Below, piece by piece: positions 12,453 to 24,252 of a stretch of 64,000 nucleotides of DNA. Position 1 is the first letter of the stretch. The number at the start of each line of letters is the position of its first letter. A model generated the notes under the pieces. That model was not told the DNA's origin. It saw only the letters and a program-made list of their open reading frames with translations, and did not search any database. This stretch comes from Crossaster papposus. Taxonomy: Eukaryota > Echinodermata > Asteroidea > Velatida > Solasteridae. The stretch is taken from positions 620,001 to 684,000 of the forward strand of contig JBAIAA010000543.1 of assembly GCA_037893245.1 (NCBI GenBank), written 5' to 3'. Made by a program: the position numbers and the translations under genes.

Positions 12453-15035
12453 TCAGATGGCATGTCGGAGCTCTGATTTAAATGTGCTTAATGAGTCCAA
12501 TGTTCGCAATTGTTCGGGCAGATTATTCCAAATATTTGCACCACTCACAGCGAAACTTGTGGCGTAGCATTCTTTTTTGGCGAAAGGAACTTTCAGTGCC
12601 GTGTGGGTTGATTGCCTTGTTTCGCGAATTACTGTAAGTGGTTTGAAAATATTTGTCATGTACAAAGGAGTCATTTTGTTGATACTTTTGAAGACAAGAA
12701 TAGCCTTTTTTGACTTGACTCTTTTTGAAAAAGGGGCCCAATTAAGACGAGCAAACATATCCTCTGAAGGGGTGAGGAAGGTACATTTAAGGATTATCCG
12801 CGCGGCTCTTTTGAGACATTTGTTCAACATATTATCGTGAGATATGTACCTTCCTCCCCACACAGTACAACAATACTCTAATGTTGGCAAAACTAGACTT
12901 ACAAATAGTGTGTGCAAGCTGTGCTGAGGAATACAATCACGGATTCTTCTTAGTATACCTAATTTAGACACCACATTTTTTCTTACGTATTCGACATGTG
13001 GGGCCCAACTTAATGCTTCATCAATAATTACACCCAAACATTTATAAGACTTCACATTTTCAATACGACTACCAGCAATGCATACATTTAAATTAACATT
13101 AGATATTTTCTGCCTAGTACCAATAAGCATGCATTTGGTTTTGGTGGCATTTAAAGCTAGCTTGTTCCTTCCGCACCAGTTGTGAAAACTAGTAAGAGCT
13201 GTATTTAAGCTACTTTCTATTATATTAATGTTGGAGGAGCTACACGTTAATGTGGAGTCATCTGCATACATAAATAAGTTGCAGTTTGGAGCAATACAAA
13301 ATGGAAGGTCACTAGTATAAACAATGAATAAAAGTGGACCTAGTATCGACCCCTGTGGAACACCAGTGTTTACGGACAGGACCTTTGATATGGTGCCGCC
13401 AATATTCACAGACTGACTACGTTCACTTAGGTACGACTTAAACCAATTTATTACAGAGGATGACATGTTCATCCTTTCTAGTTTCTTTAGTAAGATTTCA
13501 TGATCAACACAATCAAATGCTTTACTGAGGTCTATAAACACACTGCCTGTAACTTGTCCATTCTCCATGACCGCAAAACACTTGTTTGTTAAGTCATGTA
13601 GGGTGCTTTCAGTTGAGTGCAGGGGTCTAAATCCCGACTGGCAACTAGGAATCAGATTGTTTTCATCAAGATATCTATATACCGATGAGTGCACCCATCT
13701 TTCTAAAATCTTAGAGATAATTGGCAGTATAGAAATTGGACGATAGTTACCTGTACTACATTTATCTCCTCCCTTGTGAATTGGTGTTACTAAAGCATGT
13801 TTCCAATCTTTAGGGTATCGCTCACATCTTATAGACAGGTTACAAATATGAGTTAAAGATTTAATGATATAAGGTGAAGCAATTTTAATCATTTTAACAC
13901 TAATTCCATCCGGACCTGTTGCTTTCCCAACCGACATGGATGATATTTGCTTTCGAACAAACTCTTCTGTAATGTTAGGTACTACGCAATCTTCATCAAC
14001 AGAATCAAATATAGAGGCGTCAGTATTGTCATCTATTTCAAGTTCACGCAAAGGGTAATTTCCAGCAGTACGCTTGCCGATTGTTGAAAAGTGTTCATTT
14101 AATGTATCAGCAATGTCGGCGATATTGTCAATATTTTCCCCATTTGGGGAAGTAATCGAATTTGGTACAGTTTTTTGTTTCTTAGGGAGTACCTCCTTCA
14201 GAGTTTTCCACAGCATAGAAGAGTTGCTTTTATTTTCTTCTATGGCGGATGTGTAATAATTACTCTTTTTACTGCGGATTTTATTAGTAACATTGTTCCG
14301 CAAGTTTTTGTATGAATCCCAATGAATTTGTAAGCCTGTGTGCTTTGCAATTTTGTGTACACGATCGCGCTGCCGCATAAGTTTAAGAATTTCGCTATCG
14401 AGCCACGGTACTGAGGCACCCCGAATGCGTTTGGTTTTGACTGGCGCATGGAGGTTAATAATACTCATAAATATGGAGTACCATATAGACCATGCATTAT
14501 CCACATCATAACAATCAAAAACATCTTGCCATGGTGCATTACGGAGATCGTCCGTAAATGCATCACTGTCTATATTTTTTAGACATCGAACATTTATTAA
14601 ACGACCTTTCATTTTTGGTGTTTTCCAACTGTGTAGCCCATAAACAAGATAATGATCACTGATTAGGACTGGTAAAACACCACAGTCCTTTATGAGCTCT
14701 GGGTGGGAACTAAAAATGAGATCGATGGTAGTTTTAGTAGATTCAGTGACACGTGTTGGGTCATGTATGAGTTGCGCCATTTGGAACAAACTAAAGCAAG
14801 AAATAATTGGATTTGATTGCATACCATCGTATTCCTCTGAAACATCACAATTAAAGTCCCCAGTTGTAATAATTTCTTTACATTCACACGAGGCCTTATT
14901 AAGGATATCACTCAGTTTTCCCATAAATTTGACAGAGCTTGAAGGAGGCCTATAAATAGAACTGATAAGCACAGGCTGTCTTTGTTTGCACTTAATTTCA
15001 ACCCATATACACTCGACATCATATATTTCGAGATC
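12453..15035 (-). CDS. LINE ORF2, main part: endonuclease C-terminus and reverse transcriptase
   Basis: This ORF is open from about 15035 to the stop at 12453. It has no true initiator of its own (first possible GTG at 14972), because it is the downstream part of a frameshifted ORF2. Numbering from 14972, the C-terminal half of the APE endonuclease shows YRPP (7-10), GDFN (38-41), TIDLI (Asp84) and SDH (105-107). The reverse transcriptase has FIDLSKAFD with Asp481, GVPQG (537-541) and the catalytic YADD (569-572). A thumb/C-terminal region runs to residue 839 and ends in the NIWNNLPEQLR-type motif common in CR1/Jockey ORF2. The role is nicking genomic DNA and copying LINE RNA into it. All RT catalytic residues are present and no stop occurs over more than 2.5 kb, so the copy is young, but the upstream frameshift should prevent full-length enzyme. 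Confidence 0.93.
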   Translation of the reverse strand, partial: DLEIYDVECIWVEIKCKQRQPVLISSIYRPPSSSVKFMGKLSDILNKASCECKEIITTGDFNCDVSEEYDGMQSNPIISCFSLFQMAQLIHDPTRVTESTKTTIDLIFSSHPELIKDCGVLPVLISDHYLVYGLHSWKTPKMKGRLINVRCLKNIDSDAFTDDLRNAPWQDVFDCYDVDNAWSIWYSIFMSIINLHAPVKTKRIRGASVPWLDSEILKLMRQRDRVHKIAKHTGLQIHWDSYKNLRNNVTNKIRSKKSNYYTSAIEENKSNSSMLWKTLKEVLPKKQKTVPNSITSPNGENIDNIADIADTLNEHFSTIGKRTAGNYPLRELEIDDNTDASIFDSVDEDCVVPNITEEFVRKQISSMSVGKATGPDGISVKMIKIASPYIIKSLTHICNLSIRCERYPKDWKHALVTPIHKGGDKCSTGNYRPISILPIISKILERWVHSSVYRYLDENNLIPSCQSGFRPLHSTESTLHDLTNKCFAVMENGQVTGSVFIDLSKAFDCVDHEILLKKLERMNMSSSVINWFKSYLSERSQSVNIGGTISKVLSVNTGVPQGSILGPLLFIVYTSDLPFCIAPNCNLFMYADDSTLTCSSSNINIIESSLNTALTSFHNWCGRNKLALNATKTKCMLIGTRQKISNVNLNVCIAGSRIENVKSYKCLGVIIDEALSWAPHVEYVRKNVVSKLGILRRIRDCIPQHSLHTLFVSLVLPTLEYCCTVWGGRYISHDNMLNKCLKRAARIILKCTFLTPSEDMFARLNWAPFSKRVKSKKAILVFKSINKMTPLYMTNIFKPLTVIRETRQSTHTALKVPFAKKECYATSFAVSGANIWNNLPEQLRTLDSLSTFKSELRHAI

Positions 15036-15322
15036 TCACGACGAGAGAACATTAGGGTATCTCGAATGTAAATTGCAATACCGCCACCATGTCGGTTCCT
15101 GTCTTTTCTGACAATAGAATAATTTGGTAGAGTTATTTCGTCATCAGAGATTGAGGCGTCGCAAACAGTTTCGTTTAGACAGATGATGTCGAATGGATTT
15201 TTAGACATTACAATCTTAAAATGGTCAAATTTGTTTATGAGGCTTCTTACATTAAGATGGGCGAATGAGAAACCCTCGGAACTTTGATTGCAGATAATAC
15301 CATCTGTTATGTCTATTTTAGA
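15036..15322 (-). pseudogene. Frameshifted N-terminal endonuclease fragment of the same LINE
   Basis: In another minus-strand frame this stretch encodes the start of the APE endonuclease: FAHLNVRSL with the metal-site Asn, then CLNET with the Glu, then RHGGGIAIYIRDTL. Homology moves to the main ORF2 frame between about 15035 and 15045; just after the switch the new frame reads DVECIWVEI, as expected before YRPP. A single small indel explains the break. Upstream, the reading frame runs without a stop into satellite sequence, so a possible GTG at 15346 makes a chimeric start (RHVDILY) from the repeat. That is a by-product of the 5' truncation, not a real N-terminus. Confidence 0.88.
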
Positions 15323-18300
15323 ATAGAGTATATCCACGTGTCTCACTCACCTTGCTCAGAAAGAACAGCAGGGGTAGAAGACAGAGATAGAGTATATCCA
15401 CGTGTCTAACTCAGCCTACTCATAAGGAACAGCAGAGGTAGAAGACAGAGATAGAGTATATCCACGTGTCTCACTCACCTTGATCAGAAGGAACAGCAGA
15501 GGTAGAAGACAGAGATAGAGTAAATCCTCGTGTCTCACTCAGCCTGCTCAGAAGGAACAGCTGAGGTTGAAGACAGAGATAGAGTATATCCACGTGTCTT
15601 ATCTACACCTCACTCAGGCTGCTCAAAAGGAACAGCAGAGGTAGAAGACAGAGATAGAGTATATCCACGTGTCTAATCTACACCTCACTCAACCTGCTCA
15701 GAAGGAACAGCAGAGGTAGAAGACAGAGATAGAGTATATCCACGTGTCTGATCTACACCTCACTCAGCCTGCTCAGAAGGAACAGCAGAGATAGAAGACA
15801 GAGATAGAGTATATCCACGTGTCTCACTCACCTTGCTCAGAAGGAACAGCAGGGGTAGAATACAGAGATAGAGTATATCCACGTGTCTAACTCAGCCTAC
15901 TCAGAAGGAACAGCAGAGGTAGAAGACAGATATAGAGTATATCCACGTGTCTCACTCACCTTGATCAGAAGGAACAGCAGAGGTAGAAGACAGAGATAGA
16001 TTATATCCTCGTGTCTCACTCAGCCTGCTCAGAAGGAACAGCAGAGGTAGAAGACAGAGATAGAGTATATCCACGTGTCTCACTCAGCCTGCTCAAAAGG
16101 AACAGCAGAGGTAGAAGACAGAGATAGAGTATATCCACGTGTCTGATCTACACCTCACTCAGCCTGCTCAGAAGGAACAGCAGAGGTAGAAGACAGAGAT
16201 AGAGTATATCCACGTGTCTGATCTACACCTCACTCAGCCTGCTCAGAAGGAACACCAGAGGTAGAAGACAGAGATAGAGTATATCCACGTGTCTCACTCA
16301 GGCTGCTCAGACGGAACAGCAGAGGTAGAAGACAGAGATAGAGTATATCCACGTGTCTGATCTACACCTCACTCAGCCTGCTCAGAAGGAAGAGCAGAGA
16401 TAGAAGACAGAGATATAGTATATCCACGTGTCTCACTCAGCCTGCTCAGAAGGAACAGCAGAGGTAGAAGACAGAGATAGAGTATACCCACGTGTCTCAC
16501 TCACCTTGCTCAGAAGGAACAGCAGGCGTAGAAGACAGAGATAGAGTATATCCACGTGTCTGATCTACACCTCACTCAGGCTGCTCAAAAGGAACAGCAG
16601 AGGTAGAAGACAGAGCTAGTGTATATCCACGTGTCTGATCTACACCTCACTCAGGCTGCTCAAAAGGAACAGCAGAGGTAGAAGACAGAGATAGAGTATA
16701 TCAACGTGTCTGATCTACACCTCACTCAACCTGCTCAGAAGGAACAGCAGAGGTAGAAGACAGAGATAGAGTATATCCACGTGTCTGATCTACACCTCAC
16801 TCAGCCTGCTCAGAAGGAACAGCAGAGATAGAAGACAGAGATAGAGTATATCCACGTGTCTCACTCAGCCTGCTCAGAAGGAACAGCAGAGGTAGAAGAC
16901 AGAGATAGAGTATACCCACGTGTCTCACTCACCTTGCTCAGAAGGAATAGCAGGGGTAGAAGACAGAGATAGAGTATATCCACGTGTCTAACTCAGCCTA
17001 CTCAGAAGGAACAGCAGAGGTAGAAGACAGAGATAGAGTATATCCACGTGTCTCACTCACCTTGATCAGAAGGAACAGCAGAGGTAGAAGACAGATATAG
17101 ATTATATCCTCGTGTCTCACTCAGCCTGCTCAGAAGGAACAGCACAGGTAGAAGACAGAGATAGAGTATATCCACGTGTCTCATTCAGCCTGCTCAAAAG
17201 GAACAGCAGAGGTAGAAGACAGAGATAGACTATATCCACGTGTCTGATCTACACCTCACTCAGCCTGCTTAGAAGGAACAGCAGAGGTAGAAGACAGAGA
17301 TGGAGTATATCCACGTGTCTGATCTACACCTCACTCAGCCTGCTCAGAAGGAACAGCAGAGGTAGAAGACAGAGATAGAGTATATCCACGTGTCTCACTC
17401 AGGCTGCTCAGAAGGAACAGCAGAGGTAGAAGACAGAGATAGTGTATATCCACGTGTCTGATCTACACCTCACCCAGCCTGCTCAGAATGAACAGCAGAG
17501 GTAGGCGACATAGATAGAGTATATCCACGTGTCTGATCTACACCTCACTCAGCCTGCTCAGAAGGAACAGCAGAGGTAGAAGACAGAGATAGAGTATATC
17601 CACGTGTCTCACTCACCTTGATCAGAAGGAACAGCAGAGGTAGAAGACAGAGATAGAGTAAATCCTCGTGTCTCACTCAGCCTGCTCAGAAGGAACAGCT
17701 GAGGTTGAAGACAGAGATAGAGTATATCCACGTGTCTTATCTACACCTCACTCAGGCTGCTCAAAAGGAACAGCAGAGGTAGAAGACAGAGATAGAGTAT
17801 ATCCACGTGTCTAATCTACACCTCACTCAACCTGCTCAGAAGGAACAGCAGAGGTAGAAGACAGAGATAGAGTATATCCACGTGTCTGATCTACACCTCA
17901 CTCAGCCTGCTCAAAAGGAACAGCAGAGGTAGAAGACAGAGATAGAGTATATCCACGTGTCTGATCTACACCTCACTCAACCTGCTCAGAAGGAACAGCA
18001 GAGGTAGAAGACAGAGATAGAGTATATCCACGTGTCTGATCTACACCTCACTCAGCCTGCTCAGAAGGAACAGCAGAGATAGAAGACAGAGATAGAGTAT
18101 ATCCACGTGTCTCACTCAGCCTGCTCAGAAGGAACAGCAGAGGTAGAAGACAGAGATAGAGTATATCCACGTGTCTCACTCACCTTGCTCAGAAGGAACA
18201 GCAGGGGTAGAATACAGAGATAGAGTATATCCACGTGTCTAACTCAGCCTACTCAGAAGGAACAGCAGAGGTAGAAGACAGAGATAGAGTATATCCACGT

Positions 18301-21300
18301 GTCTCACTCACCTTGATCAGAAGGAACAGCAGAGGTAGAAGACAGAGATAGATTATATCCTCGTGTCTCACTCAGCCTGCTCAGAAGGAACAGCAGAGGT
18401 AGAAGACAGAGATAGAGTATATCCACGTGTCTCACTCAGCCTGCTCAAAAGGAACAGCAGAGGTAGAAGACATAGATAGAGTATATCCACGTGTCTGATC
18501 TACACCTCACTCAGCCTGCTCAGAAGGAACAGCAGAGGTAGAAGACAGAGATAGAGTATATCCACGTGTCTGATCTACACCTCACTCAGCCTGCTCAGAA
18601 GGAACACCAGAGGTAGAAGACAGAGATAGAGTATATCCACGTGTCTCACTCAGGCTGCTCAGACGGAACAGCAGAGGTAGAAGACAGAGATAGAGTATAT
18701 CCACGTGTCTGATCTACACCTCACTCAGCCTGCTCAGAAGGAAGAGCAGAGATAGAAGACAGAGATATAGTATATCCACGTGTCTCACTCAGCCTGCTCA
18801 GAAGGAACAGCAGAGGTAGAAGACAGAGATAGAGTATACCCACGTGTCTCACTCACCTTGCTCAGAAGGAACAGCAGGCGTAGAAGACAGAGATAGAGTA
18901 TATCCACGTGTCTGATCTACACCTCACTCAGGCTGCTTCAAAAGGAACAGCAGAGGTAGAAGACAGAGATAGAGTATATCCACGTGTCTGATCTACACCT
19001 CACTCAGCCTGCTCAAAAGGAACAGCAGAGGTAGAAGACAGAGATAGCGTATATATGCGTGTCTGATCTACACCTCGCTCAGCCTGCTCAGAAGGAACAG
19101 CAGAGGTAGAAGACAGAGATAGAGTATATCCACGTGTCTGATCTACACCTCACTCAGCCTGCTCAGAAGGAACAGCAGAGGTAGAAGACAGAGGTAGAGT
19201 ATATCCACGTGTCTCACTCAGGCTGCTCAGACGGAACAGCAGAGGTAGAAGACAGATATAGAGTATATCCACGTGTCTGATCTACACCTCACCCAGCCTG
19301 CTCAGAATGAACAGCAGAGGTAGACGACATAGATAGAGTATATCCACGTGTCTGATCTACACCTCACTCAGCATGCTCAGAAGGAACAGCAGGGGTAGAA
19401 GACAGAGATAGAGTATATCCACGTGTCTGATCTACACCTCACTCAGCCTGCTCAGAAGGAACAGCAGAGGTAGAAGACAGAGATAGAGTATATCCACGTG
19501 TCTCACTCAGGCTGCTCAGAAGGAACAGCAGGGGTAGAAGACAGAGATAGAGTATATCCACGTGTCTGATCTACACCTCACTCAGGCTGCTCAAAAGGAA
19601 CAGCAGAGGTAGAAGACAGAGATAGAGTATATCCACGTGTCTGATCTACACCTCACTCAGCCTGCTCAAAAGGAACAGCAGAGGTAGAAGACAGAGATAG
19701 AGTATATCCACGTGTCTGATCTACACCTCACTCAGCCTGCTCAGAAGGAACAGCAGAGGTAGAAGACAGAGGTAGAGTATATCCACGTGTCTCACTCAGG
19801 CTGTTCAGACGGAACAGCAGAGGTAGAAGACAGATATAGAGTATATCCACGTGTCTGATCTACACCTCACCCAGCCTGCTCAGAAGGAACAGCAGGGGTA
19901 GAAGACAGAGATAGAGTATATCCACGTGTCTGATCTACACCTCACTCAGCCTGCTCAGAAGGAACAGCAGAGGTAGAAGACAGAGATAGAGTATATCCAC
20001 GTGTCTCACTCAGGCTGCTCAGAAGGAACAGCAGGGGTAGAAGACAGAGATAGAGTATATCCACGTGTCTGATCTACACCTCACTCAGGCTGCTCAAAAG
20101 GAACAGCAGAGGTAGAAGACAGAGATAGAGTATATCCACGGGTCTGATCTACACCTCATTCAGCCTGCTCAAAAGGAACAGCAGAGGTAGAAGACAGAGA
20201 TAGAGTATATCCACGTGTCTGATCTACACCTCACTCAGCCTGCTTAGAAGGAACAGCAGAGGTAGAAGACAGAGATAGAGTATATCCACGTGTCTGATCT
20301 ACACCTCACTCAGCCTGCTCAGAAGGAACAGCAGAGGTAGAAGACAGAGATAGAGTATATCCACGTGTCTCACTCAGGCTGCTCAGAAGGAACAGCAGAG
20401 GTAGAAGACAGAGATAGTGTATATCCACGTGTCTGATCTACACCTCACCCAGCCTGCTCAGAATGAACAGCAGAGGTAGGCGACATAGATAGAGTATATC
20501 CACGTGTCTGATCTACACCTCACTCAGCCTGCTCAGAAGGAACAGCAGAGGTAGAAGACAGAGATAGAGTATATCCACGTGTCTCACTCACCTTGCTCAG
20601 AAAGAACAGCAGGGGTAGAAGACAGAGATAGAGTATATCCACGTGTCTAACTCAGCCTACTCATAAGGAACAGCAGAGGTAGAAGACAGAGATAGAGTAT
20701 ATCCACGTGTCTCACTCACCTTGATCAGAAGGAACAGCAGAGGTAGAAGACAGAGATAGAGTAATTCCTCGTGTCTCACTCAGCCTGCTCAGAAGGAACA
20801 GCTGAGGTTGAAGACAGAGATAGAGTATATCCACGTGTCTTATCTACACCTCACTCAGGCTGCTCAAAAGGAACAGCAGAGGTAGAAGACAGAGATAGAG
20901 TATATCCACGTGTCTAATCTACACCTCACTCAACCTGCTCAGAAGGAACATCAGAGGTAGAAGACAGAGATAGAGTATATCCACGTGTCTGATCTACACC
21001 TCACTCAGCCTGCTCAGAAGGAACAGCAGAGATAGAAGACAGAGATAGAGTATATCCACGTGTCTCACTCACCTTGCTCAGAAGGAACAGCAGGGGTAGA
21101 ATACAGAGATAGAGTATATCCACGTGTCTAACTCAGCCTACTCAGAAGGAACAGCAGAGGTAGAAGACAGAGATAGAGTATATCCACGTGTCTCACTCAC
21201 CTTGATCAGAAGGAACAGCAGAGGTAGAAGACAGAGATAGATTATATCCTCGTGTCTCACTCAGCCTACTCAGAAGGAACAGCAGAGGTAGAAGACAGAA

Positions 21301-23037
21301 TTAGAGTATATCCACGTGTCTCACTCAGCCTGCTCAAAAGGAACAGCAGAGGTAGAAGACAGAGATAGAGTATATCCACGTGTCTGATCTACACCTCACT
21401 CAGCCTGCTCAGAAGGAACAGCAGAGGTAGAAGACAGAGATAGAGTATATCCACGTGTCTGATCTACACCTCACTCAGCCTGCTCAGAAGGAACACCAGA
21501 GGTAGAAGACAGAGATAGAGTATATCCACGTGTCTCACTCAGGCTGCTCAGACGGAACAGCAGAGGTAGAAGACAGAGATAGAGTATATCCACGTGTCTG
21601 ATCTACACCTCACTCAGCCTGCTCAGAAGGAAGAGCAGAGATAGAAGACAGAGATATAGTATATCCACGTGTCTCACTCAGCCTGCTCAGAAGGAACAGC
21701 AGAGGTAGAAGACAGAGATAGAGTATACCCACGTGTCTCACTCACCTTGCTCAGAAGGAACAGCAGGCGTAGAAGACAGAGATAGAGTATATCCACGTGT
21801 CTGATCTACACCTCACTCAGGCTGCTCAAAAGGAACAGCAGAGGTAGAAGACAGAGATAGAGTATATCCACGTGTCTGATCTACACCTCACTCAGCCTGC
21901 TCAAAAGGAACAGCAGAGGTAGAAGACAGAGATAGCGTATATATGCGTGTCTGATCTACACCTCGCTCAGCCTGCTCAGAAGGAACAGCAGAGGTAGAAG
22001 ACAGAGATAGAGTATATCCACGTGTCTGATCTACACCTCACTCAGCCTGCTCAGAAGGAACAGCAGAGGTAGAAGACAGAGGTAGAGTATATCCACGTGT
22101 CTCACTCAGGCTGCTCAGACGGAACAGCAGAGGTAGAAGACAGATATAGAGTATATCCACGTGTCTGATCTACACCTCACCCAGCCTGCTCAGAATGAAA
22201 AGCAGAGGTAGACGACATAGATAGAGTATATCCACGTGTCTGATCTACACCTCACTCAGCATGCTCAGAAGGAACAGCAGGGGTAGAAGACAGAGATAGA
22301 GTATATCCACGTGTCTGATCTACACCTCACTCAGCCTGCTCAGAAGGAACAGCAGAGGTAGAAGACAGAGATAGAGTATATCCACGTGTCTCACTCAGGC
22401 TGCTCAGAAGGAACAGCAGGGGTAGAAGACAGAGATAGAGTATATCCACGTGTCTGATCTACACCTCACTCAGGCTGCTCAAAAGGAACAGCAGAGGTAG
22501 AAGACAGAGATAGAGTATATCCACGTGTCTGATCTACACCTCACTCAGCCTGCTCAAAAGTAACAGCAGAGGTAGAAGACAGAGATAGCGTATATATACG
22601 TGTCTGATCTACACCTCGCTCAGCCTGCTCAGAAGGAACAGCAGAGGTAGAAGACAGAGGTAGAGTATATCCTCGTGTCTCACTCAGCCTGCTCAGAAGG
22701 AACAGCAGAGGTAAAAGACAGAGATAGAGTATATCCACGTGTCTCACTCAGCCTGCTCAAAAGGAACAGCAGAGGTAGAAGACAGAGATAGAGTATATCC
22801 ACGTGTCTGATCTACACCTCACTCAGCCTGCTCAGAAGGAACAGCAGAAGTAGAAGACAGAGATAGAGTATATCCACGTGTCTGATCTACACCTCACTCA
22901 GCCTGCTCAGAAGGAACAGCAGAGGTAGAATACAGAGGTAGAGTATATCCACGTGTCTTACTCAGGCTGCTCAGACGGAACAGCAGAGGTAGAAGACAGA
23001 TATAGAGTATATCCACGTGTCTGCTCTACACCTCACC
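15323..23037. repeat. Satellite array block 2 (64/75-bp units)
   Basis: Same 64/75-bp family as block 1, resuming in phase after the LINE. A multi-unit string marked by the rare ctgaggttg variant recurs at 15561, 17699 and 20802 (spacings 2138 and 3103 bp); the preceding unit carries gagtaaatcctcg or gagtaattcctcg. The last unit before 23038 has the variant tctgctctacacctcacc. The final roughly 1050 bp (from about 21990) is the left flank of the 9.1-kb tandem duplication and is repeated before 32156. A 68-codon minus-strand ORF at 22541-22747 lies wholly inside repeat units and is not a gene. Confidence 0.96.
23029..23037. repeat. Left target-site duplication of composite element, copy 1
   Basis: CACCTCACC is the last satellite sequence before the TAGTCT terminus. 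The same nine bases follow the other terminus at 29528-29536. In a tandem array a match is partly expected, but here the satellite phase overlaps by exactly this stretch, as a 9-bp staggered insertion would give. Confidence 0.75.
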
Positions 23038-23066
23038 TAGTCTAGTCCTAGACCCTTGTGTTATTT
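23038..23066 (+). repeat. Left terminal inverted repeat of composite element, copy 1
   Basis: It starts TAGTCTAGTCCTAGACC and runs to gtgttattt. It pairs with the reverse complement of 29497-29527 with three mismatches and small gaps. Its first part is itself nearly palindromic (tctagtcctaga), like the right end (tcttggaaccaaga). Confidence 0.78.
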
Positions 23067-23741
23067 CGGCGCCCACGCGCGCAGATTCGTTAACGCTGTC
23101 TCTTTTTCAAATCCCGACTTCGTGTGCGTTGGTGTCTCACGCATGCGTAGTTTACATAATGCAGCTGGATCCATACTCGCACTGGAGCCGACGTTTGACA
23201 AACGTACATGATTTTGGATTCCCCAATGGGTCTAGCACTAGTTGGCAATCAATTGTTAACTTTAACCTTAGTTTTCGACGAATCTCCCTCGCTTTTCCGA
23301 GGGATCCAATCAGCGACCGAGTTTGAGCCTCATCATGAATTATTCATTATACACAAATATAAGATACTGTGTGTGTGTACACAAGACAGTGTACATGTAC
23401 AACATTGTACATGTACAATGTACATGTATGTGATGGTGACTGTATGCACGTGCATTGCGCGAAATGTGCAGACTTTTAATAGCATTGTACATGTACGTGT
23501 GTCCGATCTTCCGGGGCATGGCAGTGCAAGCTAGCTACAGCCACCGGTACCGTACCGCGGGTCTGCCCGCTGCAGCATCGCTATGTTATGGTGCTTCAGC
23601 GCGGTGCGTTTTTTTGTATTCCAGTGTATCGAACGTACAGTACGTCAGTATTAGCCTCAAATCTAGTGAGGTCGTGCTTCATTTTGGCAAACAGTTAATT
23701 ACCTGCAAAAACTACCTTTCCCTGAAATAAAAGAGGAAATT
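23067..23741. other. Left arm of composite element, copy 1, no gene seen
   Basis: About 675 bp of unique-looking sequence. Three overlapping plus-strand ORFs of 65-108 codons lie here, but they have no recognisable domain, overlap each other in different frames and are unlikely to be genes. Clusters of the palindrome GTACATGTAC occur around 23390-23430 and 23484-23494. A GC-rich stretch with palindromic sites (accggtaccgtaccgcgg) lies near 23541-23560. The right arm also has GTACATGTAC clusters. Confidence 0.6.
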
Positions 23742-24225
23742 TATGGTGGCTCTGCATGAAGGGACATAAAAGTCGTGAATTTGTTTGCGAGTAGTTGTGA
23801 AACTATTCGCGACTTGTCGTGAATTTATTCGCGACTGGTTGTTAATATTTTTGCGACTGTTCGTGAATATTTTTGCGACTAGTCGTATAATTCGTGATTA
23901 TTAGTGAATATTTTCGCTACTAGTCGCGAATTTTTTTCGCGACTATTGAAAATATTGACGACTATTCGCTACAAAATATTTACGACTAGTCGCAAAAAAC
24001 AAGTCGTAAAAAATTCAGGACTCAAATTTGCGACTTGTCGTTAATTTATTTGCGACTGGTCGTAAATATTTTTGCAACTAGTCGTGACAAAATTCGCGAC
24101 TAGTCGCAAATTTTGTCACGACTAGTTGTGAAATTATTTGCGACTAGTTGCAAAAATATTTACGACAAGTCGCAAATTTGTCGCGAAAATGTTCAAGACT
24201 TTTGATATCCCTCAGGGCCACCATA
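23742..24225. mobile_element. Nested MITE-like element of CGACTAGTCG palindromes, copy 1
   Basis: The ends are inverted repeats: the left starts TATGGTGGCTCTG, and the right in reverse complement starts TATGGTGGCCCTG. Both continue through AGGGA to AAAAGTC, with 26 matches and gaps of 5 and 1 bases. A possible TA target duplication is included in the ends. The ~420-bp interior is AT-rich and consists of degenerate copies of the self-complementary motif CGACTAGTCG with spacers of variable length, in both orientations, so a single strand could fold extensively. No ORF. It looks like a non-autonomous DNA transposon that entered the left arm of the larger element. Confidence 0.72.
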
Positions 24226-24234
24226 TAAATTAGT

Positions 24235-24252
24235 AGCCCTAGTCCCACTGAA
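24235..24252 (+). repeat. 18-bp inverted arm left of the CCGGAT/LINE cassette, copy 1
   Basis: The sequence agccctagtcccactgaa matches the reverse complement of 28715-28732 at 17 of 18 positions. It abuts the fold-back block directly. The two arms enclose the whole fold-back block, poly(T) and LINE. Confidence 0.65.

Larger units (their letters stand above)
12148..15322 (-). mobile_element. 5'-truncated Jockey-superfamily LINE in the satellite
   Basis: This is a non-LTR retrotransposon read on the minus strand. Its 3' end is at 12148, with an (AAAT)n/A-rich tail seen as ttttttatttatttattt on the plus strand (about 12147-12167). About 305 bp of 3' UTR follows up to the ORF2 stop at 12453. The 5' end is cut near 15322, just upstream of the endonuclease; no ORF1 is present. 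The left flank stops at cagagat and the right flank resumes at atagagtatatcc, so the satellite is interrupted at one phase point with at most 2 bp (AT) duplicated. That fits truncated target-primed insertion with little or no target duplication. The combined endonuclease and RT motifs place it in the CR1/Jockey group; the exact clade is not certain. Confidence 0.93.

Noticed and set aside
12577..14955. Plus-strand ORFs of 60-87 codons within the LINE
   Set aside because: They are antisense shadows of the ORF2 reading frame with no motif of their own.
22541..22747. Minus-strand 68-codon ORF, repeated at 31659-31865
   Set aside because: It lies entirely in satellite units and exists twice only because of the 9.1-kb duplication. 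It has no domain and no start context.
23129..23730. Three overlapping small ORFs in the left arm of the composite element (also at 32247-32848)
   Set aside because: They have different frames, no recognisable domain and low-complexity Val/Cys/Tyr runs from tgtacatg repeats. Identity between copies is explained by the recent duplication.
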